Source: Lates calcarifer (taxonomy: Eukaryota; Chordata; Actinopteri; Centropomidae). From it: a stretch of 64,000 nt of DNA. Positions 26,691-39,062 of the stretch are shown here, one piece after another. The notes under the pieces were generated by a model. The model saw nothing but the letters and a program-made list of their open reading frames with translations. It made no database searches and was not told the origin of the DNA. The stretch is from assembly GCF_001640805.2 (NCBI RefSeq), contig NC_066838.1, forward strand, positions 14,221,632 through 14,285,631, written 5' to 3'. The position numbers were made by a program, and so were the translations under genes. How positions within the stretch are numbered: the stretch's first letter is position 1; each line of letters begins with the position of its first letter.

Positions 26691-27689
26691 CAGTACTGTG
26701 GCTAAAACAAGGGAGAGTTAAATTTAGGTATATGCAGTGGATCCTTAAAGTTCAGGCTGTTTTACAGCCAAAAAAGTGGAACACTGGCATTCACAAACCC
26801 AAAAGATTTAACTAATGGGTACAAAGAAGTGTTCCCATGTATGTATTTGTGTGTGAGAGGATGTGTGTATTGGCCTCACAGTGGTTTTCCTACTGTAAGA
26901 ATCTCCAGAGCCAAATATCTGTAAAACTCTATGGAGGTCCCACACCATTGCATCCACAGACACAAACACACACACAAAACCAATACACAACAGCCCACAA
27001 ACAGTTCTATTTGCCTTCCCACACACACGGCTTCCTTCGTTGCCGCATTAAATGGGGAGAGATTATTCCCTCTATTTCCAGGGAAATGGATTTTATATCA
27101 GCTGTGTGTTTGTAAATCAGACCTCCATTTCCAAGAAAGCAGAGGGTATTACTCTTATCTCCTTGACTGTATTTGTAAAAGCACAACGTTATACGTTACA
27201 ACTTCTCAGATTTCCTACCTGCCTGCCTTGGGAATCATCCCTTTCCTGTTATAGCTGGTATAACTCCAATGGAATGAATCAATTAAAGTGCAGAAACAGA
27301 ATAAAGAAACATGAACACACCCTGTTTCCTGACACTTACAAAAATAGATTTTTTTAACCTCATCCCGACATCTTTCTTGATTGGTTATCACTCTCTTTGA
27401 ACCCAATCTCCCAGCACTAAGTTAAGAAATACAGTATATCATTTGCATTTAGACTGATAAATTACTAAAGGAAATTCAGATCATTCTGTTGACAACGCCA
27501 ACTGAATTAAGTTCAATTTTGCATGCCTTCACTTGTCGCAGAAAGTTTATAAATGCTGATCCCAGTTTGCTGATAATATAGGAGCTGAGGGATAATAGAT
27601 CCTGGATTGCTCAAACATTGCTTACTTGAGTCCCAACAATGCACACCCACTGTGGTGCAGCAAAGTTGGGACCTGCCACTATTGATGTT

Positions 27690-28250
27690 TTTTTTGGTTC
27701 ATCACAGACTTGTAAGATACCACAGCAACATGAGTGGGAGAGGGAAATGCAGACAGAGAGCAGTCGCAGATGGAAATCGATGAAGATGACGAAGACTGAG
27801 GTAGTCTGATTGAAATCTGCAGGGCTTAAGTCATTTATGAGATCTGCAAAACTAAATGTGATTACCCATACCTCCCTGGACCTCCCTCCCCATCCCACCT
27901 ACTCGTTCTCTCTTTTCATTCTTCACTGGAACTGTCACTCAGCCCTGAAATATTCATGCCCTGGCTCTGAAAAATGAATGCATCTGCCGAAAGGAGCAGA
28001 AGTTGAGAGGGAGAAGTTAGTCGTTTCGATAGATACTCTCTCATGATGAAAGTGACAGAGGGCTTTGAGTCAAGCCGTCGCTCCGGGAGATCTGGATGAC
28101 ATGACGGCTCCTTGCGGCGGCACGGCAGTGGTAGTGTGCAATAGTGCACGTGCTGTATGGTTTGTATGTGCAAGTGTACATTGAATGTGGTCGTCTGAGA
28201 AAATCAAGGTAAAATCATGCACTTTTAAAGAAATAGGCTCAAAGAAAACC
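27690..28250. promoter_or_regulatory. Candidate conserved non-coding element cluster
   Basis: This is non-repetitive, with locally higher GC and CpG content (aagccgtcgctccgggag, gcggcggcacggcag) and repeated ATTCATG/ATGAATG words (gaaatattcatgccc, gaaaaatgaatgcatc). No frame gives a recognisable peptide. Regulatory function is an inference. Confidence 0.25.
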
Positions 28251-28510
28251 ACATTTGATTAGGGGACTTAAAGTCCTCTGCTAGGGGACTGAAGGGATGA
28301 ATGAATGAGAGAGCTGAAGATTTGCTGAATGTGTATCACCACCACATAAATAATTGAGAGATGAGTTCTGCCATATTTGACCTCAGGATTCTACAGGTTG
28401 ACCGACAAGTTTACATACACCACATACTCAGAAATAACAGGGTGAAGCTGGTTGTTTTTGGATCATTGCATTGTACATAGTGAAAATAATGGACCTTCAT
28501 AACAGGGTCT

Positions 28511-28557
28511 CTCTACTACTACTACTACTTCTCTCTCTCTCTTGCTCTCTCTCTCTG
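28511..28557. repeat. Compound microsatellite (TAC)n(CT)n
   Basis: About five TAC units run into about 15 CT units with one TTG interruption. Confidence 0.85.
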
Positions 28558-29180
28558 ATCTTTCTATTTAATTGGCTGCAGAGTTTCTCGGCTCTCCGTC
28601 TCCACAAAGTACATTTTGTATTGATCGTCTTTCCTTGGCTTCACAGGCTGTGCTTCCCATAGTTATCCCATCCACTGTTGGTGTCTCTATCAGTTGGTCT
28701 CTCACGTAGACACACACACACCCTGGAGAACACAAATGCTTAAATAGTGCCTCTTTATGAAGTCTTATATAGAGCCATGGGAAATTAAATTGGGCAGAAT
28801 TTGTCACACACAATCCTGTAGGTCTTTTTTTTTAGTCTTTGGTTTCTCCTAATCACTCTGCTGAGCAGTTAGCTCTGATGTTGCTTCACTGTAAAATCAA
28901 GTCTTAAAAAGAACAGAAACAGAAATCTAAAATTTCACATTAACTTCTTTCTCAAAAAACAACAAAAACAAACAAAATCTGTAGAGTTCTATAACCTCTC
29001 TAAAAGTTTAATTCTACGTAGCAAAGTATAGCAATTCAGCCGGTTGGGAAGACCGTTTGTCTTGGTTTGAGTTTAATTCATGAATTAGAGCACTGGTGAC
29101 CCACTAGTCTGACCTCCCTTGCCTACTAGTCACTCCACTAAACCAGTTAATAAGAATTATTTAAACTTTTTGGACTTTTT

Positions 29181-29490
29181 ATTGATTAGTCAATTAATTG
29201 ATTAGTTGATTGATAACTGAATAATTGTTTGTCAATTTTCAAGAAAAAAATGCAAGACATTTGCCAGATCAAGGCACAAATGTGAGAATTTGTTGCTTTT
29301 CTTGGTGTTACAGTACTGTAAATGTAATATTTCTTCTATTGTTGGTCAGAAAAAATAACACATTTGAGGGCCTCACCAGGATGTTGTGATGGGATTTTCC
29401 TCTGATGTTTCAGCTAAATTATTAATTTATTAATCCTGAAAACAATAGGCAGATTAATCGGTAATTATAACAATTGCTTCTTGAAGCCCT
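29181..29490 (-). repeat. Teleost ATTAATCG-family repeat, copy 1
   Basis: The copy has clustered attgattagtcaattaattg at its left end, an internal caagacatttgccagatc, gtgagaatttgttgctttt and gatgttgtgatgggattttc, then aggcagattaatcgg and the end gaagccct. This order matches the complement of the copies that start with ctgcaacta. There are four copies in the window (with 35326, 37364 and 45774). Confidence 0.7.
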
Positions 29491-30042
29491 GAAACTTTTA
29501 ATGCAAAGCACACAGCAGTGCTCTGAACTCATACTTGGTGCAATATAACAGTCTTGCACTTCAAAAATGACAGATTTATAAAAAAGTAACTTTTGGGCTC
29601 ATGTAGCCATGAAACATGGATGAAATTTTAACCAGTCTGCTGCCCAAAAAAACTATTTTTCAGTGAAATGGAATATGGAGGTTAAAAGTAGCGTGTGATG
29701 TAAATGTTTAGTTTTTAGTAGAAACATTGACAGTTGCTGCTTGTACTGAAAAGTCCTAGAGATACAGTTTGATTCACGTTACCACTGTCTCAAAATTACA
29801 CTGTAAATCTAACTCATCTATTACCATTCATGCACATCTCATCCTCTCTGAGGGTAGACTTTAAAAGAAATTTAGTTTCATGAAGTGATGATAACGTTAT
29901 TGTGTAGTATCAGAGAGTACTATAGTCAGATACCAGATCTATATTTAGTGATATAGTGAAGAAATTGGTAATCCAGTGACCTCAACAGGAAACAAATCAG
30001 ACCACTGTTCAGTAAAGGCCCCTGTTGGCGTGGTAACGGTGC

Positions 30043-30051
30043 TATAAAAGG
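30043..30051 (+). promoter_or_regulatory. Isolated consensus TATA box
   Basis: TATAAAAGG occurs in the context gtgctataaaaggcagtc. It is a strong match to the TATA consensus, but no downstream exon or known promoter partner is visible. It may be chance. Confidence 0.15.
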
Positions 30052-30502
30052 CAGTCACTGAGGCTAGTCTGTTATCATCCCAAATCACTTCACCCCAAAT
30101 GCCCACTGATGTCAGAGGTGATAGGCACACCTGCACAAAGCTTTGATGCTCTTTGGTTTTCCTCGAGGTTTGTCAGACCTGTCAGAGTCACATAACTGGA
30201 TGGGGGTGCTCATGAATAATACACACCAGCATGGGTGTACACAACACACAGCTGCTCTGACACATAGTCAACTTGTGTACCAACATACTTACAACATCGA
30301 TGTGTCTGGAACAAGATGTCGGGATTGATATTCGTGTTGTTTCACACACATATCATTGAAACACACATATGCAGTTGTACAGGGCGTCCCACAGGTAGCT
30401 AATGCAGAATAACATTGTTTCCAGCACGCTGGGCTATTAATCATGGATGAACTCCTGCATCACTGACAAATCAGCCTAATCTCACAGGGGAGGGTGTGAG
30501 TG

Positions 30503-30570
30503 TACACACACACACACACACACACGTGAAGGAGTGTGTGTGCATGTGTGCACACTCACACACACACACA

Positions 30571-30601
<31 letters not shown>
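30503..30601. repeat. Compound (CA)n/(GT)n array with self-complementary arms
   Basis: (CA)10 is followed by a short gtgaaggagtgtgtgtgc segment and then long (CA) arrays with one CC interruption. GT and CA arms close together on one strand can pair as a hairpin. Confidence 0.9.
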
Positions 30602-30660
30602 TTTTATCAGTCTAATCTCATAGGAAAGAGCATGCTCTGACTGGCAAACAGAGAATTAAT

Positions 30661-30785
30661 GCAGAGCAGGGGGCTCTCCTCCCCTCTCCCTCCTCCTGTC
30701 TCAATCTTTACTTATCTGTCTCTCTCTTGTCCTTCTCCTCCCCTCTCCCCGTCTCTCGCTCTCTTTTTTCTCTCCTGTCTCTTTT
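30661..30785. repeat. Polypyrimidine (CT-rich) tract
   Basis: About 120 bp are almost purely C and T (ctcctcccctctccctcc and similar). The tract produces several artefactual frames on both strands. A short (CA)10 follows at about 30947-30966. Confidence 0.8.
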
Positions 30786-31789
30786 TGTGGAAAACAACAA
30801 AACAACATCTGCACACAGTCTGCAAAGGCTGATGAAACACAGCCAGCAGACCAATGGTCTCTGTGACAGTCCTTGGATTTTTTCCAGAATTTTTATCAAA
30901 TCTCACATCTACTGCAGTTACTATCAAAGAAAAAAAAAAAACAGATGCACACACACACACACACACATGCGCGTGACACATGAATACAGACATGCACGCA
31001 CATTTAATGACTAAGCAAACTAACAGTCTGAGGAACACGCTGGAAGAGAAGCTGCACTGCAGCAGAGCAGTTGTGTATCCACTATGCATGAGGTGTGTGT
31101 CCATGCAGGTTAAAGTGTGTGTTTATGAGTGCAAGTGGGTGCGTGGTCAAGAAAAACAGAACAAATGAGAGAAAGAGAGATCTACAGAGAGCACTTGTTC
31201 AGCTAAATAAATAAAATGGCGCAGGCTGAACAAATCTGTTCAGAATGAAGGCGGAGTGAGTGGGAAAAGGTTCATCAGAAGGGGTTGATGCAAAGTGCTG
31301 AAGGGCAAAGTTATTTGATTTCATTTTGGAATGTGTGTACGCATGTTCTGTGCACACATTGTATGGCGTGGATGGAAAATGCATATGCATGCATGTATGA
31401 ATCACAAAGAGCCATGTAACTTCCAAAGCCTCCTTCAGCCATGTCTTAAACACTTGCATATCTCACAGCCCTGTTGGAACGCACAATGACATCCTGTCCC
31501 CTTAACGCCCACCTCTGTTCTAGTCCCTTTTCCCTCGGCCCTCTGCCTGGCTGCTTTGTAACCTGACAGATATACAGCTCCTGGCTGCCCTACAGGGCTC
31601 TGGGGAAATGAGATACAAATGCCACAGTATCTGCGGTATCACTGCCCAAAACCAGTGCTGTAGCCTGTGGCAGGAAAACAGCAGCTAGGACATCGACACC
31701 ACAATGGCTGGGATAAAACAGCACAATACATGATAAACCAAGGTGATGCAGAAGAGGATGTCATACACAGCCACCTTGATTCTAATTCT

Positions 31790-32030
31790 TGCATTTAGCC
31801 TGCTACGATGAATTGAACTTCCTCTGGCCTCAAAGCTAATCTGTAAATTTGCCTCTTTGCTGCAATTAAGGGGTTAAGCTTCAAAGCATCGAATGAGTCA
31901 TTACGAATGCAGGTCATGTCTTCTTTTCAGTGCTTGTCGTGTAGCGTAAATAGGTTTTTAATCTCTGATCCAAACATGGAAGACACACAAATGTTCTTAC
32001 ATCACTGTATATCTAACACAGTGTATCTAT
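31790..32030. promoter_or_regulatory. Candidate conserved non-coding element with AP-1-like and homeodomain-like words
   Basis: Non-repetitive sequence with tgctgcaattaaggggtt and an AP-1-type atgagtcattac close together, followed by a CpG-containing gtcgtgtagcgtaaatag. No coding potential is recognised. Function is inferred from texture only. Confidence 0.25.
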
Positions 32031-32369
32031 GTGTCCTTTAATTTGCCTGGCTAATGCAGCACTCTAGCATAGTGATAAGAGAGTGTAATCTTCTTAGGTG
32101 TGGCGAAAGCTTAATCAATATTAACATATTCCTCAGCTCCCTCTCCATTGAATAATTGATATCCCCACACAGTCTTGCTGAGAATGAAATAAGATGTAGG
32201 AGTATTAAAATAACTTCCCCGAGATAAAAGAAAATTGATTAAAAAAAGATGGCTGAAAATTAAAGAGAAGGAAAGGGAGCCTAAGGGATTGGACTTTGCA
32301 TACAAATGAAGAAAAGGGGTTGGGGGGTGGAGAAAAAAGGAACTTTAGGGAAGTTATGAGCCCATTTAT

Positions 32370-32720
32370 CTAACTCCAGTCATTGCATACTCGGCCGGCT
32401 GGGTTTTTACCGAACCAATCAAAGCGGTTAATCTGAGGGATCCACTGTAGTCTCACCAATCCCTGACCTCCTTGTAAAACATGTAGTTATTAATCAATGA
32501 TTGCTCATCTGTAATTTCCGCATGATTACCCCTTCATTAAAACTTGCAGCGGCGACATCTCAGAGTTCACCTCTCTGTTCCCAACTCTAACATCCAAAGC
32601 ATTCTTCAGGCCTAACAGACCGTGCCTGTGGGCTCTGGCCGACCTGGGCAATAATTTCCCAGCTAGAATGATAATTAGAATTAATTGAAGTTTTTAAAAC
32701 TTATTTCCACAAGGTCCTCC
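32370..32720. promoter_or_regulatory. Candidate conserved non-coding element
   Basis: High-complexity sequence with many AT-rich homeodomain cores (agttattaatcaatgattg, tgataattagaattaattg) and CpG words (ctcggccggctggg, cagcggcgacatc). It is repeat-free and frames are short. It is one of the densest blocks of this type in the window. Confidence 0.3.
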
Positions 32721-33869
32721 AGTTCAACTGCTGTATTTAAAGTTTAAAGTTATGCCAGCTAGCCACAAATTGCTAAATTACTTAAAAGTAAAAAAAAATA
32801 AAAAAAAATCACAATGCATTTAAGTCCCTGGCCTGGGGACTATAAGCTCATCCTCCAGAGCTGCAGGGACAACACATGGAAGGATTTTCAAGATGGCTGC
32901 AGTGAGAGGATCAGGGTTAAGAGGAATCATGCGTTTGGACCACCTCAGCGCTATCAGATCACTGCTGACACCTCACCTACCAACCCCTGGGCTTTAGCAC
33001 AGATCACAAGTTGAGAGGGAGAAGGCAGGCAGATGCTAGTGAGTTTGTGTGTGTGTAGTTGTTTGTGTGCGAGGCAGAAAGGGGGGCAGAAAGTTCTTCA
33101 GCTGTCAGTAAACAGGGACAGACTCAGCCCATCTCAAGGTTACCGCACTGGCATGGGCAACACACGAAGGACAAATATTTGTGAAGTGTTGAGCGGCACA
33201 TCTGACAGCTGTGTTCACTCAGCGGGAGAAGAAACTGATGGGTGAAAATGAGATGTCAACAAGATGAGGATGAGGCCAATATGGAACAAAGACATAGGCA
33301 GCAACTGCATATGCATAGAGCACTATAGGATACACAGGAGGTGTATCCTAAAGTGCCCTCTCTTGTACAATAATCACATGTGGGAGATGGTGGCTTGAAA
33401 GTGGGTGCATATGGTACAGGGTTCAATTTAAGTATTTGTGTGTGCATATATTTGTGTGTGTCTCTCTGTGCGCATTTAGCTGGTCTCTCATTCATTCAGC
33501 ACTGTATCAGATACCGTCGATCTCCATTTGACAGGCAGCTGACAAACAGTGAGGTGAGATAGCTGCCCCAATCAATGTCTTCGATCTATGCACACTGACA
33601 GTTACTAACACACTTGCAGACCCATCCTTCATGATTAACTGTTGTTTTTTGTTGTTGTTGTTTTTTTTACATGAGAAAAAAAATTACAATTAAACTCACA
33701 CAGTTTATCCTGCTCCCTGTCCTAAACTGAATCAACCATCTGTCACAATTAATAGTTGGAGGATTCACTCAAACATCCACTTTAATTCTCGAAGAGCTAT
33801 GGTAGGTAGCCATAATGATAACTTATGACAATGCAATTAAAAAGGCCTAAAATCTTTTTCATAGCCCGT

Positions 33870-34140
33870 TTTAGTGTTATTTTTTTTTAATAGCAGACAT
33901 TAAGATGTTGAATTAATGGTGAGAAAATGGTAAATTGCTGCCGTTCGTGCCTCCATCTCATGCTTCTGACTAATCAAACCCGAGCCCGTTAACTGTCTGT
34001 TCTAATTATACTGCATCGATACACAGACTGACTTTACTATCAGCCTGTCTGAGGGTCTCCTTGTGTTCCGTTATGAAGGAAGAGCTACAACTGCACACTT
34101 ATTTATTTTTTTAAGGTGCAGGCTGACGCAATTTTCTTTC
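33870..34140. promoter_or_regulatory. Candidate conserved non-coding element
   Basis: Non-repetitive sequence including gaattaatggtgag, ctgccgttcgtgcctcc, ctaatcaaacccgag and ttctaattatactgcatcg. It resembles the block at 32370-32720. No recognisable peptide. Confidence 0.25.
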
Positions 34141-34439
34141 TAATTTTTTGGTCAACCCCTTTTAGCATGAATGGGTAAAATATGTAGATTTTGTGTCTGA
34201 AGTGAGTGAAACGTCACTGTCCCTTTTCTCAGACCTTCTCTGTCCTCTCTCTTTTTCACACTCTGTTCTATTTCCTTTCTCTTTTTTCTCCCTGTCTCTG
34301 CTGCCCTGGGCTCCTGTCAGCTGAAACAAATAGCCATGTCTCAAACAACCAGAGCACTGGGCAGGTGTCAGTCAGGCTGCAGAGCACAGAAATTGATCAT
34401 GGTTGGGTACAAAGTCAATACAAACTAAAATAACGTACT

Positions 34440-35325
34440 CTTAAAAAAAATGTCCATGTTCATGCAGTACATTGGTTGTACACTTATCCATTAGTTTATA
34501 TATGTGGGATGACAGGTTCTTTGGCTTTCCACTGACATGTTACAGATATATTCCCTCTCTGCACACTATATTTTATCAATCTGATTCCAATTTAGCGAAC
34601 CCATAATCTTTTGCAGTCTTAAATGTTGATACATACTATGCTATTTTAGATTCAAAAGACACAATGTTCCCACCACTGATTTTATCAAGTTTTCCTGATC
34701 ATGCACATGGTTGTTGCAATTGGTCAACAGGAGTCCCACTGCAGATACCTATAGTGTAAGTTTTTGATTAATAGTTCAGGGTCCAGTTTCTCCCATCAGT
34801 GTTTATCCTTCTGTCCCAGAAAATACACTGTCACAACCGTGAGACATTTTTGCCTTGGTAGTACTACTTTAGGTGTGTAAAAACTTGTCAGATTGTGTAA
34901 ATCATGTAGTGCTATAGACTATATTTAGAAGAGGAAACAAAAATGTGATAAAGCAGAGATAAGCATTTCTAAAATACTCAGCCATCTAGTTTTTTGATGA
35001 GATCTGTCCAAATCTCTGTCTCTTCATTCCTGTCTTGCAAACTACAGAAAACTTCCCCTCGTGAGGTTCCTATGGCTACAGCTGATCAGACAAGAGCAGT
35101 GTCAGCTAATGTTGTTCCTGTCAATGCGTGAATCAGACCCCGTTTACAGCCAAGACCTGGTCTGGTTGGCTTTGCCTTCTGGCCTCACAAGTAGCATTCA
35201 GACAGCTATCTATGCTTCACAGTTTCAATTTCTCACTATCTCCCAGTCCTCTGTGTTTTGTGCTGCTTCACTGAAGCGTTACAGCTCTGATGAAGGAGGA
35301 AGACTTTTGTCTGTTTTTGATCTGA
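34440..35325. other. Gene-poor sequence, nothing recognised
   Basis: AT-rich non-coding DNA with no repeat family that I can name. The 101-codon plus-strand frame at 35061-35366 runs into a recognised repeat at its 3' end and has no family features. Confidence 0.5.
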
Positions 35326-35622
35326 GAGCTGCCACTAATGATCTTTTTTTTAAATTAACCGATTAATTTTGTCAATAAAGTATCAGAAATTCTGAAAATT
35401 AACAATCAGATCCCAAAGTGTCATTATCAGATAAGTGGTTTTGTCCAACCAACATTGTAAAATCAAAAGGTTTCCAATTTACAGTTATATAAGAGAGAAA
35501 AGCAACAAATATTTGCATCTGAGACGCTTCTTTAGCATTTTGCTTTGTCAGCAAGTTACGCAATTAATCACTTGCAACAATTATAGTGGATTAATTTTGA
35601 TTAGTTAACGTTTAGTCAAGCC
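35326..35622 (+). repeat. Teleost ATTAATCG-family repeat, copy 2
   Basis: It starts gagctgccactaatgatc and continues with aaccgattaattttgtc, ggttttgtccaaccaac, agagaaaagcaacaaat and an end ttaattttgattagttaac. This matches in reverse the copy at 29181-29490. Confidence 0.7.
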
Positions 35623-36405
35623 AATGTTTTACTGACATTCACACAGCTATTCTGACAGCACAAAATGAATCCACACCAAGTAAAATATAAGACACAAGGA
35701 GACTTGAATGTGAAATATATACTTGATTTTAAAAAGACTGCAAAATGCTTCTCTCAAGGTGCTGTGGTGGTTTAATTATAAAAGATGAGTGACTCATACG
35801 TGTGACCTCACATACTTCTCACAAACATTTCTTGACTCTCTCTTAATCCCTTTATTAGAAATTTCTGATTAAGGAAACAAGCCAAAAATAGAATCGTAGG
35901 ACAAAGGAGAGCAGCTCTCATCTGTTTGTGATGTCTTGCTTACCCACACATGGGGCTGGTCGATTGAGGAAACTTTTTTGTGTTGGTACAGACAGTGACA
36001 GCTCAACAGTCTCAACGACCTTAATGTAATGTCACAGAGAAACACCTCGACTACTAACTGGAACATTACCATTGAAAATGAGGGATTTTAACTGGAAAAC
36101 ATAACTGAGTTGCTTGGGTATAAACATTTCACACTGCCAAATTTATAAGGATTTAGTCAGATAGGATTGAAGATTTTTGTTTATTTACATACATTCTGCA
36201 TTGGTAGGTCACACAGCTATTAATTGTTTTTTGTTAGGTTCTGAATCTTTTACTAGGGAATTTTAAGCTCTAAACTAAACAGAAATAAAGACTTTATGTA
36301 TTTAGAATTTAATACAGATAAATACAATAGTGGTTGAAGGTTTCAGTTAAGCAAAAATACTAATATCACACTGTAAAATACTCTATTACAAGTAAAAGTA
36401 TGAAA

Positions 36406-37236
36406 TAGGGATAGGACAGGGATATGGTATCTTATAATCCATCGTGATAAAAAATACAATAAGTTGATCGTAGTGAATTTCTCTCTTTGGGATAATTGTG
36501 AATGGTGATAATCATTAATATCCTCACGAGTGAATTAAAAAGAAAGTCCTCTAGCTTGCCAGCATACAGTCCTGTATTGATTCATTTTGAAATGTCACAA
36601 GGGAGGCCTGCATCTTTTCAGTCATTCCAAAATGCTAAGTCTGTCACCATGTCTAAAGGTACAGCTTGCCCACTGTAGCCCCCCACAAAAGAAAGTTAAA
36701 TTTATGTGTGGAAATACTGTGGATTCCAAAAAAAAATGGTGAAATTAAATAACCTTACTGTCAGTTACTTAATGTAGCAGGTGCTGGCTTAGTTACACTA
36801 ATGCTGACGTTTATGTAAATATATGTTATATGATGCTGTTGTGTGTTGTGAACATTATATAACATTTTGGTCACCAGTGAATTACGCTAACATTATCCAG
36901 GTAACATTAGCTATGTAGCTAAACAGCAAATGGCTCAGTAATAACTTTAACATTAACTAGAACATTAATTTGGCCACGGCCCAGAAGGAACAGGTCAAAT
37001 AAATTTTAATTTATTGTATTTGACAGAAATCTTCTCATTTGATGTACTCCATTGTTTGATTGGTTTTCACTAAACAGGATGTTCACTAAAAAAAAAAGGT
37101 GTCCTATCTGTGATGCATTAAAAATATTTGTTTCTTACCAAATTCATACCAAAGTGATTTCACAATAATATTGTTAATCACAATTATTTTGGCCAGGATA
37201 ATTGTGACATGAAATTTTCATATCGTCCCATGCCTA
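36406..37236. mobile_element. hAT-type non-autonomous transposon, 831 bp, nested insertion
   Basis: The left end TAGGGATAGGACAGGGATATGG matches, with a small insertion, the right end read in reverse, TAGGCATGGGACGATATG. The flanks are GTATGAAA (36398-36405) and GTATGTAA (37237-37244), an 8-bp duplication with one mismatch. The right subterminal part (tttggccaggataattgtg) is typical of a widespread fish family whose ends read CGTCCCA. No transposase frame remains. Confidence 0.85.
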
Positions 37237-37363
37237 GTATGTAAGTATAGTCGTGAAAATGTACTCAATGTATTTAAAGTAAAAGTACTCAATGTAGAAA
37301 AACAGGCTTCTGTGACTATTATACTGTTTTATATCAATCAATAGATTATTAAGTATTTTATGT

Positions 37364-37615
37364 AGGACTGCAACTAATCATTATTTTTACTTATTGATTA
37401 ATCTGCTTATTTCATTCCCTTTTAATTGATTGGTTGTTTGATATTAAAGTCAAAGTTCAAAGCTCAAAGTTACGTTTTCACAAGATTATTAAAATTATTA
37501 AAACTAATTAAAATTGTTAAAATAATGAAAGAAAAGCATTTGAGAAGCTGGAACTGTGAAATGTTATCTAATTGGTTGTTTAATAATCAATTAATTATCT
37601 TAATTAATTCCCATC
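37364..37615 (+). repeat. Teleost ATTAATCG-family repeat, copy 3, inside the composite
   Basis: It begins aggactgcaactaatcatt, contains ttattgattaatctgctt and catttgagaagctggaac, and ends around ttaataatcaattaattat. It sits in the same place within the outer repeat as copy 4 does in its own outer repeat. Confidence 0.65.
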
Positions 37616-37785
37616 AATCTTATATTTACGGTTGGATGGTTTAATTTAAAACAAAACATCCTATTTTGGAAATTAACCAGTAACTGAAGCTGTCAAATGA
37701 ATGCAGTGCAATCCTCAAGTAAAGTATAAGTATTTCAAATTTGTACTGAAGTACAGTACTTGAGTAAATGTGCTTCGTAACAATA

Positions 37786-39062
37786 CATCTTTAAATGTTA
37801 TGATGGATTTTTTTGCCCACCTAAACAACATAAACACAGTTATTCTTATCTCACAGTAATTCTGTTGTCGACCAGCAAGTTGTTAAAATTGGCCACCTTG
37901 CCTCACACCAGTAGTAAACACACACATCTGTCTTTCTGTAGTTATGAGGAAAGATGTTGACATAAGCCCTTAACTCCATTCCAACCATAACCTGTCTTCA
38001 CAGTGATGGCTTTGAACAAAACATTTTCTCGCACAACCATAGAAAGGTGGAAATATGCTTCTCACATAAGATGAGAGAAAATATAAGGAAAAGCAGCACA
38101 GGAGTGTTGAGTGTCTTGCAGGCCTTTTCTGGTGTTACAGATGTCCAACCCACATTCCAGCTATTTTCAACTGCCTGTTTTCTGCTCTTTTTAGTTGACA
38201 TGCATTGGAGCTGACTTCTTCCATTTACATTCAGGAAAACATGGAAAGAGAACCTCATCTACCTCATCTAGTCCATCAGAGGGGGAGAGAAAGAGACAGA
38301 CAGAGCAGGAAATGTTTGAAAGCACAGGAAACACCACTAAAAACTATTTCCATCGTTAGACCCCCACACCACCATCTCCAACGTCACTCACCACCCTCCC
38401 CACGCACACACTAAAACATTTATACAGCCATGCCTGTCTGCTGATGGTTCTGCTTGTGAATTATTTACCAGTGGAAATGCAGGAACAATCTAATTGAAGA
38501 GAAGGGAACTCCATTGGAGATGAAACTCTGCCTTTTCTTCTCTTTAGAAGATAAATGCTTTTCAGTTGATGTGGTCAGATTCTGACGCAATTGTTGTTTT
38601 GCATTCTCAAAGCTCACCGTCTGCAGCTGTCCGCAATTACCACAACGTTAATGACTTCTCTGTGAGTTACACATCAGAGTGCTATCTTTAAATCTGTAGT
38701 TTGAGTAAGTTATGTGTCTGTTTTTGTTATCAACACAGTCTGAGGCAGTATGAGGCAAATGTTGACTAACTTACAGTTAACATCTGGCCAATTAACACAG
38801 GTGTGCTTTAAAGGATAAAAAGGGAAATGTTTTGATTTAAATTTTCACACCTCTGTAGTTAATGTCTAAGTCTCCTTTTTCAAGTTATACAGAGAGTTAC
38901 CACAAGTAATTAAAAAAAACTCTGTCCCTCTCAGGGTTTTTCTTACCATTATGAGGCTTAACTGCAGCACCCAAGCCATTTTTGGCACCACCTAATTAAT
39001 GTAAAATCATTGTGGAAAGAAAAACCGACTTTCCCAAATCTAATGGTTGTAGTTGGTCCCCA
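37786..39062. other. Gene-poor sequence, nothing firmly recognised
   Basis: Non-coding, AT-rich, with a short C-rich stretch near 38360-38410. No repeat family that I can name and no exon-like frame. Confidence 0.5.

Larger units (their letters stand above)
36327..37785. mobile_element. Composite of the AAGTAAAAGTA repeat family, interrupted twice
   Basis: The outer family is recognised at the left by tagtggttgaagg, actgtaaaatactct and attacaagtaaaagta, in the middle by atgtacctc-like and aaagtaaaagtactcaatg, and at the right by tgaagtacagtacttgag and taaatgtgcttcg. It is split by a hAT-type element at 36406-37236 and carries an ATTAATCG-family copy at 37364-37615. A related composite lies at 45490-46131. 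Confidence 0.65.

Noticed and set aside
32814..33014. 66-codon plus-strand frame in a complex block
   Set aside because: No family resemblance and no convincing acceptor/donor pair in phase.
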